Shown: positions 7,833 to 16,489 of the stretch, piece after piece
Layout: each line of letters begins with the position of its first letter
Numbering within the stretch: the first letter of the stretch is position 1
Origin: an uncultured bacterium
GTDB taxonomy: Bacteria; Verrucomicrobiota; Kiritimatiellia; UBA8416; CAMZLY01
Direction: 5' to 3'
Assembly (NCBI GenBank): GCA_947311825.1
Contig: CAMZLY010000043.1
Location: forward strand, 1-38,686
DNA: 38,686 nucleotides
Program-made: the position numbers and the translations under genes
The notes under the pieces: generated by a model
The model's input: only the letters and a program-made list of their open reading frames with translations
What the model was told of the DNA's origin: nothing
Database searches by the model: none

Positions 7833-8966
7833 TTATTTCGCTCTTCCCCAGCGTTTGGAGAATGGCCAATAGACAACGGCTGCCGGACCTACTAGATTCT
7901 TTTTTGGGACGGGCCCCCAATAGCGACTGTCAAGGCTGTTCATGGTGTTGTCTCCCATTGCCCAATATTCATCGGCCTTTAACTGTACAAAATCTGACGG
8001 TGAAGTAAGGTGTTTTCCATTAGGTGCCAACTGATATCCGGCATAGCCCGGGCGTTGTTCAATCTCTTTTCTGAATCCTTCCGGCTTCATAACCTCTTGC
8101 CCGTCGATAAATAGTTTTGGTGGGATAATGGAAATTTTGTCCCCTGGCGTTCCGCACATTCTTTTGATGTAATGAGTATTAACTGTTTTACCTTTTCTGT
8201 CTTTGCCAAGGTGTGATGCCAAATCTTTTATCCCATCTGTTGTAAATACCATGATTTCTCCACGTTTGGGCTTACGGAAATTCCAGCTAACTTTATCAAC
8301 AAATATATGGTCACCGGCTTTTCGTTCGCCGGACCATAATATAGTGCCTGCCGGTAAATATTCACCAAGTTTATATTTGATGGGGGCTGTTTGTGGTATA
8401 CGATATTTATGTCCAGCAACTGTTAAATACATATCGCCCGGATAACTAGGATTAATGTACGGCATACCACTAGGTTGACGTAATATACCAAGCGTACCAC
8501 CGGTCTTGATTTTAAGTTCATGATAAAGCCGTCCTGTAACAATCCATTTTAAAGCATTTAACGGCACTTTATCCATAATGGTTGGTTTATCTACAGTTTC
8601 GGAAACGATACCGTAAAGAGTCGGTTGCATTGAGCCGGTAGGAATTTTGAATGGCTGCAAGAAGTATGTTCTAAATGCCATGGCAACAGCAATAGCAACA
8701 ACTATCACCTCAATATTTTCACGAATAGCTGGAAATGATTTTGGGGGGAATAAGAAGGATATTTTCTCAGCTAGAGCGTCCCCTGCCCTTTCTACTGCAT
8801 CCATATCACCTGATTTTAGTTGGTCTTTAAGTTGCTGTTTAACATCATCTAATTCTTTCAATTCTTTTTCTGACATGAGGTCTTCACGCATATTCTTGAA
8901 ATGATCTGCGTGGCGAATAATATTCTTTGCATCTTTTTTTATTTTTCGTTTTTTAAAATAGTTCAC
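7833..8966 (-). CDS. lepB: Signal peptidase I
   Basis: Cleaves signal peptides from exported preproteins at the outer face of the cytoplasmic membrane. Residues 1-82 form a charged, probably coiled cytoplasmic region. A single membrane anchor spans about 83-103 (IEVIVVAIAVAMAF). The nucleophile Ser112 lies in IPTGSMQPTL, the general-base Lys268 in HYIKRMCGTPGD, and the C-terminal box MGDNTMNSLDSRYWG is intact. At 377 residues it is long for the family. The extra length is in the N-terminal cytoplasmic arm and in an insertion between boxes B and C (about residues 120-215). It follows lepA in the same direction, an arrangement common in many bacteria. A long hairpin separates the two cistrons. 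Confidence 0.95.
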   Translation of the reverse strand: MNYFKKRKIKKDAKNIIRHADHFKNMREDLMSEKELKELDDVKQQLKDQLKSGDMDAVERAGDALAEKISFLFPPKSFPAIRENIEVIVVAIAVAMAFRTYFLQPFKIPTGSMQPTLYGIVSETVDKPTIMDKVPLNALKWIVTGRLYHELKIKTGGTLGILRQPSGMPYINPSYPGDMYLTVAGHKYRIPQTAPIKYKLGEYLPAGTILWSGERKAGDHIFVDKVSWNFRKPKRGEIMVFTTDGIKDLASHLGKDRKGKTVNTHYIKRMCGTPGDKISIIPPKLFIDGQEVMKPEGFRKEIEQRPGYAGYQLAPNGKHLTSPSDFVQLKADEYWAMGDNTMNSLDSRYWGPVPKKNLVGPAAVVYWPFSKRWGRAK

Positions 8967-8992
8967 CTTATACTCCTGTTACTGATGTAGTC

Positions 8993-9046
8993 ACCTATCT
9001 CCGAGAGGTGATTTTATTCTATGCTACTTACCTCTCGTAGATAGGT
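8993..9046. other. Long hairpin in the lepA-lepB intercistronic gap
   Basis: Positions 8993-9009 and 9030-9046 form a 17-bp stem with a single mismatch and a 20-nt loop; wobble pairs extend the base by several nt. It occupies most of the 85-nt gap between lepA and lepB. No T-run follows on the minus strand, so a simple intrinsic terminator is unlikely. RNase III processing, transcript stabilisation or a repeat-element origin are possible. Confidence 0.6.
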
Positions 9047-9051
9047 AGTTA

Positions 9052-10848
9052 CTATGATTTTAATACGGATACAAATGCTTTTTGCGGTACTGTCACTTTG
9101 CCGAATTGTTTCATTCGTTTTTTGCCTTTTTTCTGTTTGTCAAGAAGCTTTCTTTTACGTGAGACATCACCACCATATAATTTTGCTGTAACATCTTTTC
9201 GGAATTGCCGTATGGTTTCTCGGGCAATAACTTTACTGTTTAATGTTGCCTGAATGGGAACGTTAAATTGATGTGGTGGTATGGCATCTTTTAATGCTTT
9301 GCATATCTGCCTTCCGCGATGAACTGCTTTTGTGCTGTGGACTAACGTGGAGAAAGCATCTACCGGTTCACCGTTAAGTAGAATATCCATTTTTACAATA
9401 TCGCTAACTTGATAGCCTTCATACTCGTAATCCATTGAAGCATATCCGCGACTGATACTTTTTAAATTATCATGAAAATCTGTTAAGATTTCATTAAGTG
9501 GAATTATAGCTGTGAGCATAACACGAGTAGCGTCCATTGATTCAGTTTTGGTCACTTCTCCTCGTCTGTCCATAACCAGCTTCATAACTTCACCAATATT
9601 ATCATTTTTACAGATAATAGTGGCTTTAATTAGTGGTTCTTCAATTTTGTCAATTAAAGTCTGGTCAGGCAAATGTGTTGGGTTATCAATATCAGTAACA
9701 GTTCCGTCTCGCATGTGAATCCGATAAACAACAGAAGGCTGTGTGCTAATTATGTCCATGTCATATTCACGCAATAGACGCTCTTGAATAATTTCCATGT
9801 GCAACAATCCGAGAAAGCCGCAACGGAAGCCAAAACCCAATGCCACAGAACTATCAGGATGATAATTAAATGATGCATCATTAAGTTTCAGTTTGTCCAT
9901 GCTCTGCCGGAATTTTTCATAATCATCAGCATTAACAGGATATAGTCCACAGAAAACCATAGAATGAACTTCTTTGAATCCCTCTAGTGGAGTCACTTCT
10001 GATTTACCGGAAATAGTCACTGTATCACCTACAATAATATCAGATGGATTCTTTAATGTTCCAATAATATATCCAACCTGTCCTGCTTGCAGACTTTTCG
10101 TTGCCTTCGGTTCAGGTGCAAATATTCCTACTTCCTTAACCAGTGTTTCTGCATCACTACCCATAAACCTTACTCGTTGATGCGGTTCAAGCTTTCCATC
10201 CATCACGCGAATATATGTGACAACGCCACGAAATGCATCATAGACAGAGTCAAATACTAATGCTCTGGTATATTCTGGGAACTTTTCTGGTTTGGGTGGC
10301 GGTAATCGTTCGGCAACGGCTTCCATAACCGTATCAATACCAATGCCAGTTTTTGAACTAATTAAAAGTGCATCATCAGTGTTAATTGCCAGAATATCTT
10401 CAATTTGTCGGCAGACTTCTTCTACGTCGGCACTTGGGAGGTCAATTTTATTTATGACCGGTATTATTTCCAAATCATGCTCCATTGCCATATAGACATT
10501 AGCCACCGTCTGTGCTTCTACTCCTTGAGCAGCATCAACGACGAGTAAAGCACCTTCGCATGCGGCCATACTCCTAGAGACTTCGTAACTAAAATCAACA
10601 TGTCCTGGGGTATCAATAAGATTGAATTCGTATTCCTTGCCATCTTTTGCAGTGTAATTCATGGTAACGGGATGGGACTTAATTGTGATACCGCGTTCAC
10701 GTTCAAGATCCATGTCATCTAGTAGCTGATCGCGGAATTTTCTGTCGTCAATAATATTTGCATTTTGCATCATACGATCGGCAAGTGTTGATTTGCCATG
10801 GTCAATATGAGCAATAATACAAAAGTTGCGTATGTTGGTAAGTTGCAT
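9052..10848 (-). CDS. lepA: Elongation factor 4 (LepA), ribosome back-translocase GTPase
   Basis: Translational GTPase that acts on stalled or mis-translocated ribosomes and in 30S maturation. The 598-residue length is standard. G1 is AHIDHGKSTLADRM near the N-terminus, followed by switch II DTPGHVDF, NKIDLPSAD and SSKTG. The LepA-specific C-terminus is present, including DAIPPHQFNVPIQA and the basic tail LLDKQKKGKKRMKQFG. It is preceded by rpe (20-nt gap) and followed by lepB, so rpe-lepA-lepB reads as one operon. No clear Shine-Dalgarno is visible before its ATG. Confidence 0.98.
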   Translation of the reverse strand: MQLTNIRNFCIIAHIDHGKSTLADRMMQNANIIDDRKFRDQLLDDMDLERERGITIKSHPVTMNYTAKDGKEYEFNLIDTPGHVDFSYEVSRSMAACEGALLVVDAAQGVEAQTVANVYMAMEHDLEIIPVINKIDLPSADVEEVCRQIEDILAINTDDALLISSKTGIGIDTVMEAVAERLPPPKPEKFPEYTRALVFDSVYDAFRGVVTYIRVMDGKLEPHQRVRFMGSDAETLVKEVGIFAPEPKATKSLQAGQVGYIIGTLKNPSDIIVGDTVTISGKSEVTPLEGFKEVHSMVFCGLYPVNADDYEKFRQSMDKLKLNDASFNYHPDSSVALGFGFRCGFLGLLHMEIIQERLLREYDMDIISTQPSVVYRIHMRDGTVTDIDNPTHLPDQTLIDKIEEPLIKATIICKNDNIGEVMKLVMDRRGEVTKTESMDATRVMLTAIIPLNEILTDFHDNLKSISRGYASMDYEYEGYQVSDIVKMDILLNGEPVDAFSTLVHSTKAVHRGRQICKALKDAIPPHQFNVPIQATLNSKVIARETIRQFRKDVTAKLYGGDVSRKRKLLDKQKKGKKRMKQFGKVTVPQKAFVSVLKS

Positions 10849-10868
10849 AATTTATATAGGTGTAGAAA

Positions 10869-11537
10869 TTAAAGGTTTGAGGTTGTATCACGCATTTCTG
10901 TTATTCTTGCCGACATATCATCAGCACCAAACAGCCATGTTCCGGCAACGAACATATTGGCACCGGCTTTCGCACATTCGAGTGCCGTCTTATTATTGAT
11001 TCCGCCATCAACCATAATATCGACAGAAGATATACTCTGTTTTTTTAATTCTTGCCGTAGAATTGTTAACTTAGGCAATACATTCGGCATAAAGCTTTGC
11101 CCGCCATAGCCTGGATTAACGGACATACATAAAATTTCATCAACAAGTTTTAATACCGGAAATATAATTTCAGGAGCTGTTCCCGGATTTATGGTGATAC
11201 CGGCTCGTATCCCAAATTCTTCTTTTATTCTGATTAATTCGGCTTCAACATCACATTCAGCTTCAGCATGAATAAGAATAGTATCTGATCCGGCATCAGC
11301 AAAAGCAGGAAGGTATAAATCAGGTCTTGAAAGCATTAAATGTACGTTTAAGGGGATTTTAACGGTTTTTTTTGCCATACTAACCACATCTGGACCAAAG
11401 CTTATGTTTGGTACAAAATGCCCATCCATAATATCAAGATGTAATGCATCTGCACCGGCATATTCTGCCCGTTTAGACTCCTCTGCCAGATTTCCAAAAT
11501 CCGCAGCCAACAATGAAGGTAAAATTTGTGTTTGCAT
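10869..11537 (-). CDS. rpe: Ribulose-phosphate 3-epimerase
   Basis: Interconverts ribulose 5-phosphate and xylulose 5-phosphate in the pentose phosphate pathway. It is a 222-residue TIM barrel beginning QILPSLLAADFGNL, with the metal/catalytic segments HLDIMDGHFVPN and DTILIHAEAE, the phosphate-side MSVNPGYGGQSF, and the second catalytic aspartate in IMVDGGIN. I chose ATG 11537 because the family starts there. The open frame extends 31 residues further upstream, but that extension is Phe-rich and unlike the family. The Shine-Dalgarno is weak for either start. It is first in a probable rpe-lepA-lepB operon, diverging from the cobalamin island. It acts on the product of gnd. Confidence 0.93.
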   Translation of the reverse strand: MQTQILPSLLAADFGNLAEESKRAEYAGADALHLDIMDGHFVPNISFGPDVVSMAKKTVKIPLNVHLMLSRPDLYLPAFADAGSDTILIHAEAECDVEAELIRIKEEFGIRAGITINPGTAPEIIFPVLKLVDEILCMSVNPGYGGQSFMPNVLPKLTILRQELKKQSISSVDIMVDGGINNKTALECAKAGANMFVAGTWLFGADDMSARITEMRDTTSNL

Positions 11538-11583
11538 AGCCGTAAAATATGCCACAATCACCTGGCTTTTGCCAAGAAATAAA

Positions 11584-11607
11584 TGACAAAAGAAAAAATC
11601 TTTGTCA
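11584..11607. promoter_or_regulatory. Inverted repeat in the rpe/btuC divergent region
   Basis: TGACAAA (11584-11590) and TTTGTCA (11601-11607) are perfect inverted repeats 10 nt apart. They lie in the divergent control region, close to a minus-strand TTGACA that could be a -35 element for rpe. This could be an operator for a dimeric repressor, but the DNA is A-rich and chance is possible. I see no cobalamin riboswitch signature between here and btuC. Confidence 0.3.
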
Positions 11608-11720
11608 AAAACAAAATAAATAATAGTCAAAGCCTTTTATATTATGATAAATGATAAAGCTTAAAACATGAGTAAAAAGCTTTTAATTTAAACCACAAAT
11701 AAAAGATATGGAATATATAG

Positions 11721-12752
11721 GTGAAAATAGCGATAAATAACATTCATGACCGAACGGAAAAGCAACGCACGAGAATTGTTCTCCTTTTGTTATTAATGGC
11801 CTTGCTCATCATTATACCTATAGCATTTATTACTGGTTCCGCACATTTAGGACTTAAAGATGTATTCTACTCTCTATGTGGCAACGCAAGTAGCATGACA
11901 AATCTCGTGATTGTAAACATTCGATTTCCTCGTATTTTGTTGGCCATGTTGGTGGGAGCCGCATTAGCGACCGCTGGCGTTGTGTTTCAGGGGTTACTAA
12001 CAAACCCGCTTGCCGGACCTTTTACTTTAGGAATATCATCTGGAGCTGCTTTTGGGGCAAGCTTGGCTATTTTGGCAGGTTTATCAACCTGGCTTTTGCC
12101 TTTTGCCGGTTTGTTGGGGGCTGCTTTGGCTCTGCTTTCGGTTATGCTACTTAGTGGCAGAAACGGCGGACTTCAGCCCCGTACGCTAATTCTTGCCGGT
12201 ATTGTGATTGGTTCAATTTTTTCAGCGGCACTAAGTCTTATAAAGAGTCTTTCTGGAGAGTCGCTTAGTTCAATTGTCTTTTGGATTATGGGTAGCCTTT
12301 CTAGTCGTGGGTGGCTGGAAGTACGGCTATTTATCCCATATCTTATCATTGGTGTTGTAGGTATGGCTATATGTGCCCGTGATCTTGATTACATTTGCCT
12401 TGGTGATGATCATGCACATAGTTTGGGAGTTGATGTTGTTGCAACACGACGCTTATTAATATTCTTTGCCGCTATGACTGCTGCTGCGGCGGTTTCTGTT
12501 AGTGGGATAATCGGCTTTGTTGGTCTTGTCGTTCCACACGCTATGCGTATGATTCTCGGGCCGTCACATCGACGACTATTGCTGATATCAGCATTAGCAG
12601 GTGCAGTGTTGTTACTTGCTGCCGACACATTAGCAAGGGCATTATCGTATAATGGTGAAATTCCTGTAGGTGTAATTACTTCATTACTGGGAGGCCCGTT
12701 CTTCTGTTTTCTCCTTACCCGCCGCCAATCATCTGGAGGTAGTGGAATATGA
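11721..12752 (+). CDS. btuC: BtuC-type ABC transporter permease (FecCD family)
   Basis: Predicted inner-membrane permease for cobalamin or another corrinoid/metal chelate. The 343 residues carry about ten hydrophobic segments. Family signatures include IRFPRILLAMLVGAALATAGVVFQGLLTNPLA and GFVGLVVPHAMRMILG (quoted as separate pieces within a longer conserved region). I took the GTG at 11721, since the upstream in-register sequence holds no ATG and a weak GGA lies 9 nt before it. It overlaps the ATPase gene by 4 nt (ATGA). Location at the head of the B12 island favours corrinoid uptake over ferric siderophore uptake. It is separated from the riboswitch, which lies about 4.5 kb downstream. Confidence 0.85.
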   Translation: MKIAINNIHDRTEKQRTRIVLLLLLMALLIIIPIAFITGSAHLGLKDVFYSLCGNASSMTNLVIVNIRFPRILLAMLVGAALATAGVVFQGLLTNPLAGPFTLGISSGAAFGASLAILAGLSTWLLPFAGLLGAALALLSVMLLSGRNGGLQPRTLILAGIVIGSIFSAALSLIKSLSGESLSSIVFWIMGSLSSRGWLEVRLFIPYLIIGVVGMAICARDLDYICLGDDHAHSLGVDVVATRRLLIFFAAMTAAAAVSVSGIIGFVGLVVPHAMRMILGPSHRRLLLISALAGAVLLLAADTLARALSYNGEIPVGVITSLLGGPFFCFLLTRRQSSGGSGI

Positions 12753-13519
12753 AGTTATCAGTAAATGATATTAGCTTTAGTTATGGTGCAATCCCTATTC
12801 TTGATCAGATTAGCTTTCAGGTTGATAAAGGTGCAATTTTTGGACTACTTGGTCCAAATGGTGCAGGAAAAAGCACCATGCTTAGGGTTTTAAACGGACA
12901 ACTGCAGCTTAAGTCCGGTGATATTTCAATTGAAAATAATAATATATCCGACATGACGGTTCGGCAAATAGCCAGAAATATTGCAACAGTTCCTCAGAAT
13001 CCTAAAGCTATTTTTGGGTTTACTGTTAGGCAAATTGTCACCATGGGGCGTCGCCCCCACCACTCCATCATGAGTTCACTAGCTAAAAAAGATATAGAAA
13101 TTGTTGATCAAGCATTATGCGATTGCGGCTTGCAACATCTGGCAGAAAGACCAATAACAGAACTAAGTGGTGGCGAGGCTCAACTAACGTTTGTTGCAAG
13201 AGCATTAGCTCAAAAAACAGAAACTTTGTTGTTGGATGAGGCAACATCTAATCTTGATATAAATCATACAACGACTATTCTTTCTATTATCAAACAGCGT
13301 GCCGCTAAAGGTCTTACGGTTATAAGCGTAGTTCATGATTTGAATACCGCTATAGCGTTCTGCGATAAAATCGCATTTATTTCAGATGGAAAACTAATAG
13401 GTCCTGCTACCACTCAAGAGCTGATAACTACAGAAATTATTTCCAATGTTTATAAAACTAAACCAGGCAGTATAAAAATACATAAAGACCCGTTTTTTGT
13501 GGAGAGCCACCTTTCATGA
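12749..13519 (+). CDS. btuD: BtuD-type ABC transporter ATPase
   Basis: ATP-hydrolysing subunit of the corrinoid/chelate importer. The 256 residues have Walker A GPNGAGKST, a Q-loop (VPQNPKAIFGFTV), the signature LSGGEAQ, Walker B LLLDEATSNLD and the switch histidine in VVHD. The signature reads LSGGEAQ rather than LSGGQ-, as often seen in the BtuD/FecE branch. It overlaps both neighbours by 4 nt (ATGA), which implies translational coupling of permease, ATPase and binding protein. Confidence 0.9.
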   Translation: MKLSVNDISFSYGAIPILDQISFQVDKGAIFGLLGPNGAGKSTMLRVLNGQLQLKSGDISIENNNISDMTVRQIARNIATVPQNPKAIFGFTVRQIVTMGRRPHHSIMSSLAKKDIEIVDQALCDCGLQHLAERPITELSGGEAQLTFVARALAQKTETLLLDEATSNLDINHTTTILSIIKQRAAKGLTVISVVHDLNTAIAFCDKIAFISDGKLIGPATTQELITTEIISNVYKTKPGSIKIHKDPFFVESHLS

Positions 13520-14415
13520 TTAGCCAATCACATAGAACAAATATAATTATTTTGGCTTCATTACTATTAGCCGTAAGTTCATCATGGTTTCTTGCTAAAC
13601 ATAATGTTACCAAAACAAGAAATAAGGTTAACTTTACTGCACACCGTATTGTGTCTGGGTATGCCGCATTTACAGAAACCCTTATAGCTATCGGCGTAAA
13701 AGACCACATAGTAGCGGCAAACCGTGCTGAGGCAAAAAAACTACAAATCCCGTCTATTGGTTCGCACATGAAACCTGATATTGAGGCTATTATTGCTACT
13801 CATCCTGATATAATTCTTTTGTCTTCAAGACGACCACAACTTGTAGAAACTATACGTAATAAATTAGCCAATACTGATATACTTATTGTTGCTGAGTACC
13901 CCCATACCGTGGATGATACTTTGAAATTCATAAAAAAACTCGGACAACTAACTAAATCGGAAAATAGAGCAAACCTGATCGTTAAACATGCGAAATCCTT
14001 ACTAGAATCTGTAGATAAAGTTGTGGCTTCTGTACCTGAGTCCGAGCGACCTATTGTATTTCTTGAAGTACGCAATGCCCCATCATTATTAACATGCGGT
14101 AAAGACTCTATAGCTTACGATATAATACGACGTGCTGGCGGAATACCAGTTTTCACACTCCCGGGTTCAGTAATTAATGTAGATATTGAAGATTTGATCG
14201 TAGCTAAACCTGATTTATATATTCAGCAACATGGTGTAATGAACCGTAATCCATTACCACCGCAAGAACATCAAGTTATTGGTTCATTACCATGTGTACA
14301 AAAAGGTAGGGTTTTAAAAATAGATGAGAAATTAATAAGCCGCCCTGGTCCAAGAGTAGCTGAGGCTGTATTAAAAATACATAAGGAATTATATAATGGA
14401 AAACAATCCAATTAA
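13516..14415 (+). CDS. btuF: BtuF-type periplasmic substrate-binding protein
   Basis: Predicted periplasmic binding protein that delivers corrinoid to BtuCD. Residues 10-28 form a hydrophobic signal or signal-anchor segment; no lipobox cysteine is present. The core has the class III binding-protein pattern: FTETLIAIGVKDHIVAANRA, then IPSIGSHMKPDIEAII, then PDIILLSS in lobe 1, and a long linking helix before lobe 2 (AYDIIRRAGGIPVF). The 299-residue length is usual. It overlaps btuD by 4 nt and cbiL by 20 nt. Position in the B12 island suggests cobalamin or cobinamide as ligand; a cobalt or heme chelate cannot be excluded. Confidence 0.82.
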   Translation: MISQSHRTNIIILASLLLAVSSSWFLAKHNVTKTRNKVNFTAHRIVSGYAAFTETLIAIGVKDHIVAANRAEAKKLQIPSIGSHMKPDIEAIIATHPDIILLSSRRPQLVETIRNKLANTDILIVAEYPHTVDDTLKFIKKLGQLTKSENRANLIVKHAKSLLESVDKVVASVPESERPIVFLEVRNAPSLLTCGKDSIAYDIIRRAGGIPVFTLPGSVINVDIEDLIVAKPDLYIQQHGVMNRNPLPPQEHQVIGSLPCVQKGRVLKIDEKLISRPGPRVAEAVLKIHKELYNGKQSN

Positions 14416-15127
14416 GTTAGGAAAGTTGTACGGCGTGGGAGTCGGTCCAGGTGACCCCAAATTGTTAACTCTACGTACAGTTGAGGTTCTTCGTGATGTT
14501 GATGTTATATTTAGCGTGGTAGGAGTCAATACAAAGAATAGTATTTCTGGTGGTTTAGTGGACTCGGTTAGTGGATGCACTGGAGAACGAGTTCCGCTTA
14601 TGTTTAGCATGGCGAAGAAAATGTCTGATCGTGAAGTTTGTTGGCAGGAAAATGCTGATCTTATTATTGAAAAACTTAAACAAGGCAAAAGCTGTGCCTT
14701 TGTCACAATTGGCGATCCGTTACTTTTCAGTACTTATACTTATGTGCTACGTAAAATCACTGCAAAACTAAAAAAACTAACGGTTGAAACAGTACCAGGG
14801 ATAACTTCTTTTCAGGCTGTTGCTGCAAGTCAGAACAAAGCCATGGTAGAAGACAAACAGATTCTTGCCGTGGTTCCTGCTTGGACTAGCGAGGTGGTTA
14901 CCGATCAGATTTTAGAAGCAGCCGATACCGCAGTTTTTCTTAAAACATATCAACATAAAGATGCTATTTTAGAGTCTCTTAAACGTAATAATATGGATGC
15001 AGATATAGTTTATGCTGAACGCATGGGCTTATCTGAGCAGATGATCACTGACGATATAAGTGAAATCCAAGCGAGAGATAATGAATATCTTTCGCTCATG
15101 ATAGCTAGAAAGAATAGTAAGTCGTAA
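14396..15127 (+). CDS. cbiL: Cobalt-factor II C20-methyltransferase
   Basis: SAM-dependent methylation at C20 of cobalt-factor II, the first ring methylation after cobalt insertion in the anaerobic pathway. The 243 residues form a tetrapyrrole methylase: the SAM loop GVGVGPGDPKLLTLRTVEVL at the N-terminus, FVTIGDPLLFSTYTY, and VETVPGITSFQAVAA. AAGGA lies 9 nt before the ATG inside the end of btuF, giving a 20-nt overlap. It is the only corrin-ring gene upstream of the riboswitch. A copy of the intercistronic repeat (GAGGCACTTGCA) starts immediately after the stop codon. Confidence 0.92.
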   Translation: MENNPIKLGKLYGVGVGPGDPKLLTLRTVEVLRDVDVIFSVVGVNTKNSISGGLVDSVSGCTGERVPLMFSMAKKMSDREVCWQENADLIIEKLKQGKSCAFVTIGDPLLFSTYTYVLRKITAKLKKLTVETVPGITSFQAVAASQNKAMVEDKQILAVVPAWTSEVVTDQILEAADTAVFLKTYQHKDAILESLKRNNMDADIVYAERMGLSEQMITDDISEIQARDNEYLSLMIARKNSKS

Positions 15128-15128
15128 T

Positions 15129-15140
15129 GAGGCACTTGCA
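15129..15140. repeat. Solo end of the intercistronic inverted-repeat element
   Basis: The string GAGGCACTTGCA directly after the cbiL stop is identical to the left terminus of the element at 7447. Only this end is present; the opposite end is missing. It reads as a footprint or decay product of that element. Confidence 0.45.
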
Positions 15141-15168
15141 ACACATTTGATATAAATGGATATAAAAA

Positions 15169-16104
15169 ATGGATATATGGTTAGATAAAATTATTCCAGG
15201 TGTACTACGTATATTAATATATGTATCAATTGGTGTGTTTATAGGGAGTCTATTAAATTCATTGGGTTGGTTACGGAAGTTATCATTTCTAGCCACTCCT
15301 TTTCGCCGAATCGGCAGACTACCTTCGCAGTGTTGTTCAGCTTTTATTACTGCATTTGCTTCTCCGCGAGCAGCAAACGGTATTCTTGCTGGAGCATTCG
15401 ATCAGCAGATTATTACTCGAAATGAAATGATTATTAGTGCACTCGCAAACACTTTACCAAATACATTGTCTCATATAAGAGTACTTGCTTTTGCTATTAT
15501 TCCGCTTGCAGGCTATGCAGGATTTGCTTATGTACTGTTTCAGTTGATAGTGGGGCTAAGCTGCACTCTTACCGCTTTATTAATAGGACGTTTTTTTATT
15601 ACAACTACACAGTCCGGCAACAGCAAAAACGAGCTGATAGAAACTGTTCTTCCCTTTAATGTGGCCGCACGTAAAGCGTATAAACACGTCCGCCGTGTGC
15701 TTAAACGCATTCTTCTCATCACAGTGCCTTTATATATATTTATTTCTTATTTAGATTACTTTGGCGTATTTGCTAAGCTAGCCAACAAACTACCTGATGC
15801 ATTAACAAGTATATTGCCACCAGCATCAATAGCGGTATTAGTTGGACACATGACTAATATTGTAACAGCTGCATCGGTGGCATCCGGGCTTTTGAAAAGT
15901 CAAACATTAACTACAGGACAAGTTTTTCTTACCTTTCTTATTGGTTATGCAATAACTATCCCTATTCGTGCTACAAAACACAGTATTCCTGCTGCAGTTG
16001 GCGTATTCCCCACAAAAGATGGACTGACCATCGTGTTACTATCATCAGGTATGCGACTATTATTCACGATAGTAGCAATTATCATCACCATAATTGTCCT
16101 TTAA
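15169..16104 (+). CDS. Gate-domain (nucleoside-recognition) multispanning membrane protein
   Basis: Integral membrane protein of 311 residues with about eight hydrophobic segments and two Gate-type domains (related to the gates of nucleoside transporters, FeoB and SpmA/B). The first domain holds FASPRAANGILAGAF and SALANTLPNTLSH; the second holds LTSILPPASIAVLVGHM and the polar LIGYAITIPIRATKH. No nucleotide-binding or enzymatic motif is visible. It lies between cbiL and the B12 riboswitch, and no CbiMNQO or NikMNQO-type cobalt transporter is present in the window. A role in moving cobalt, a corrinoid or a precursor across the membrane is inference from location. The start is the only ATG near the first membrane segment; no strong Shine-Dalgarno is visible. 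Confidence 0.8.
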   Translation: MDIWLDKIIPGVLRILIYVSIGVFIGSLLNSLGWLRKLSFLATPFRRIGRLPSQCCSAFITAFASPRAANGILAGAFDQQIITRNEMIISALANTLPNTLSHIRVLAFAIIPLAGYAGFAYVLFQLIVGLSCTLTALLIGRFFITTTQSGNSKNELIETVLPFNVAARKAYKHVRRVLKRILLITVPLYIFISYLDYFGVFAKLANKLPDALTSILPPASIAVLVGHMTNIVTAASVASGLLKSQTLTTGQVFLTFLIGYAITIPIRATKHSIPAAVGVFPTKDGLTIVLLSSGMRLLFTIVAIIITIIVL

Positions 16105-16224
16105 GCGAAATATATATTCTACTACGATCCATTGAAATGCGACATTCATTCTCAATACCGAAGAAAAAATTTGACATGCTAATAACATATGATACTGTCT
16201 TGCCAGTTCTTTGAGAAATAAAAG

Positions 16225-16316
16225 TATATGACGCATTGGAAGTTCGTGAGAATCGAACGCGGTCGCGCCACTGTAATCGGATGTAATTGCCGAAAAGCCA
16301 GACACAATGTCATAGA
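16225..16316 (+). ncRNA. Cobalamin riboswitch aptamer
   Basis: The core matches the cobalamin riboswitch: GGAAGTTCGTGAGAATCGAA (a small hairpin with loop GTGAGAATC), then GCGGTCGCGCCACTGTAA, a short CGG/CCG hairpin, and the B12 box AAGCCAGACAC. A closing stem, TATGAC..ATTG (from 16227) with CAAT..GTCATA (to 16314), supports the boundaries with only a 2-nt bulge. The aptamer is compact, with little between the conserved CCACTG and the B12 box. It lies 265 nt upstream of cbiK and is followed by an intrinsic terminator (16385-16426). It should lower expression of the downstream cbiK-to-cbiP genes when cobalamin is abundant. Confidence 0.9.
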
Positions 16317-16384
16317 CTAAAACTGAGAGATAAATAACGGATTTCTCTCTCCTTCGCAGTAAAGGAAACATACAGTATGAGCAT

Positions 16385-16426
16385 AGCCTTCAATAAACCT
16401 GCAAAGGAAACATTGGGGGCTTTTTT
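16385..16426 (+). terminator. Riboswitch-linked intrinsic terminator
   Basis: AGCCTTCAAT (16385-16394) pairs over all ten positions with ATTGGGGGCT (16412-16421), two of them G-U. An inner CCT/AGG adds to the loop. The stem runs straight into TTTTTT (16421-16426). It lies about 70 nt after the B12 box and 155 nt before cbiK, as expected for the expression platform of a transcription-terminating riboswitch. A second, upstream hairpin (GAGAGATAAAT with ATTTCTCTCTC, about 16325-16351) may take part in switching. Confidence 0.75.
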
Positions 16427-16489
16427 ATTGCCCATCCTGTCAAATAGAAAGGAATAATATTAAGCAGTAAGATTAAAAATAATACCTCA

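Noticed and set aside
11538-11630. 31-residue N-terminal extension of rpe
   Set aside because: Phe-rich, not part of the family, and overlaps the likely promoter region.
11631-11720. Second cobalamin riboswitch before btuC
   Set aside because: No CCACTG or B12-box sequence present, and the gap is too short for a full aptamer plus expression platform.
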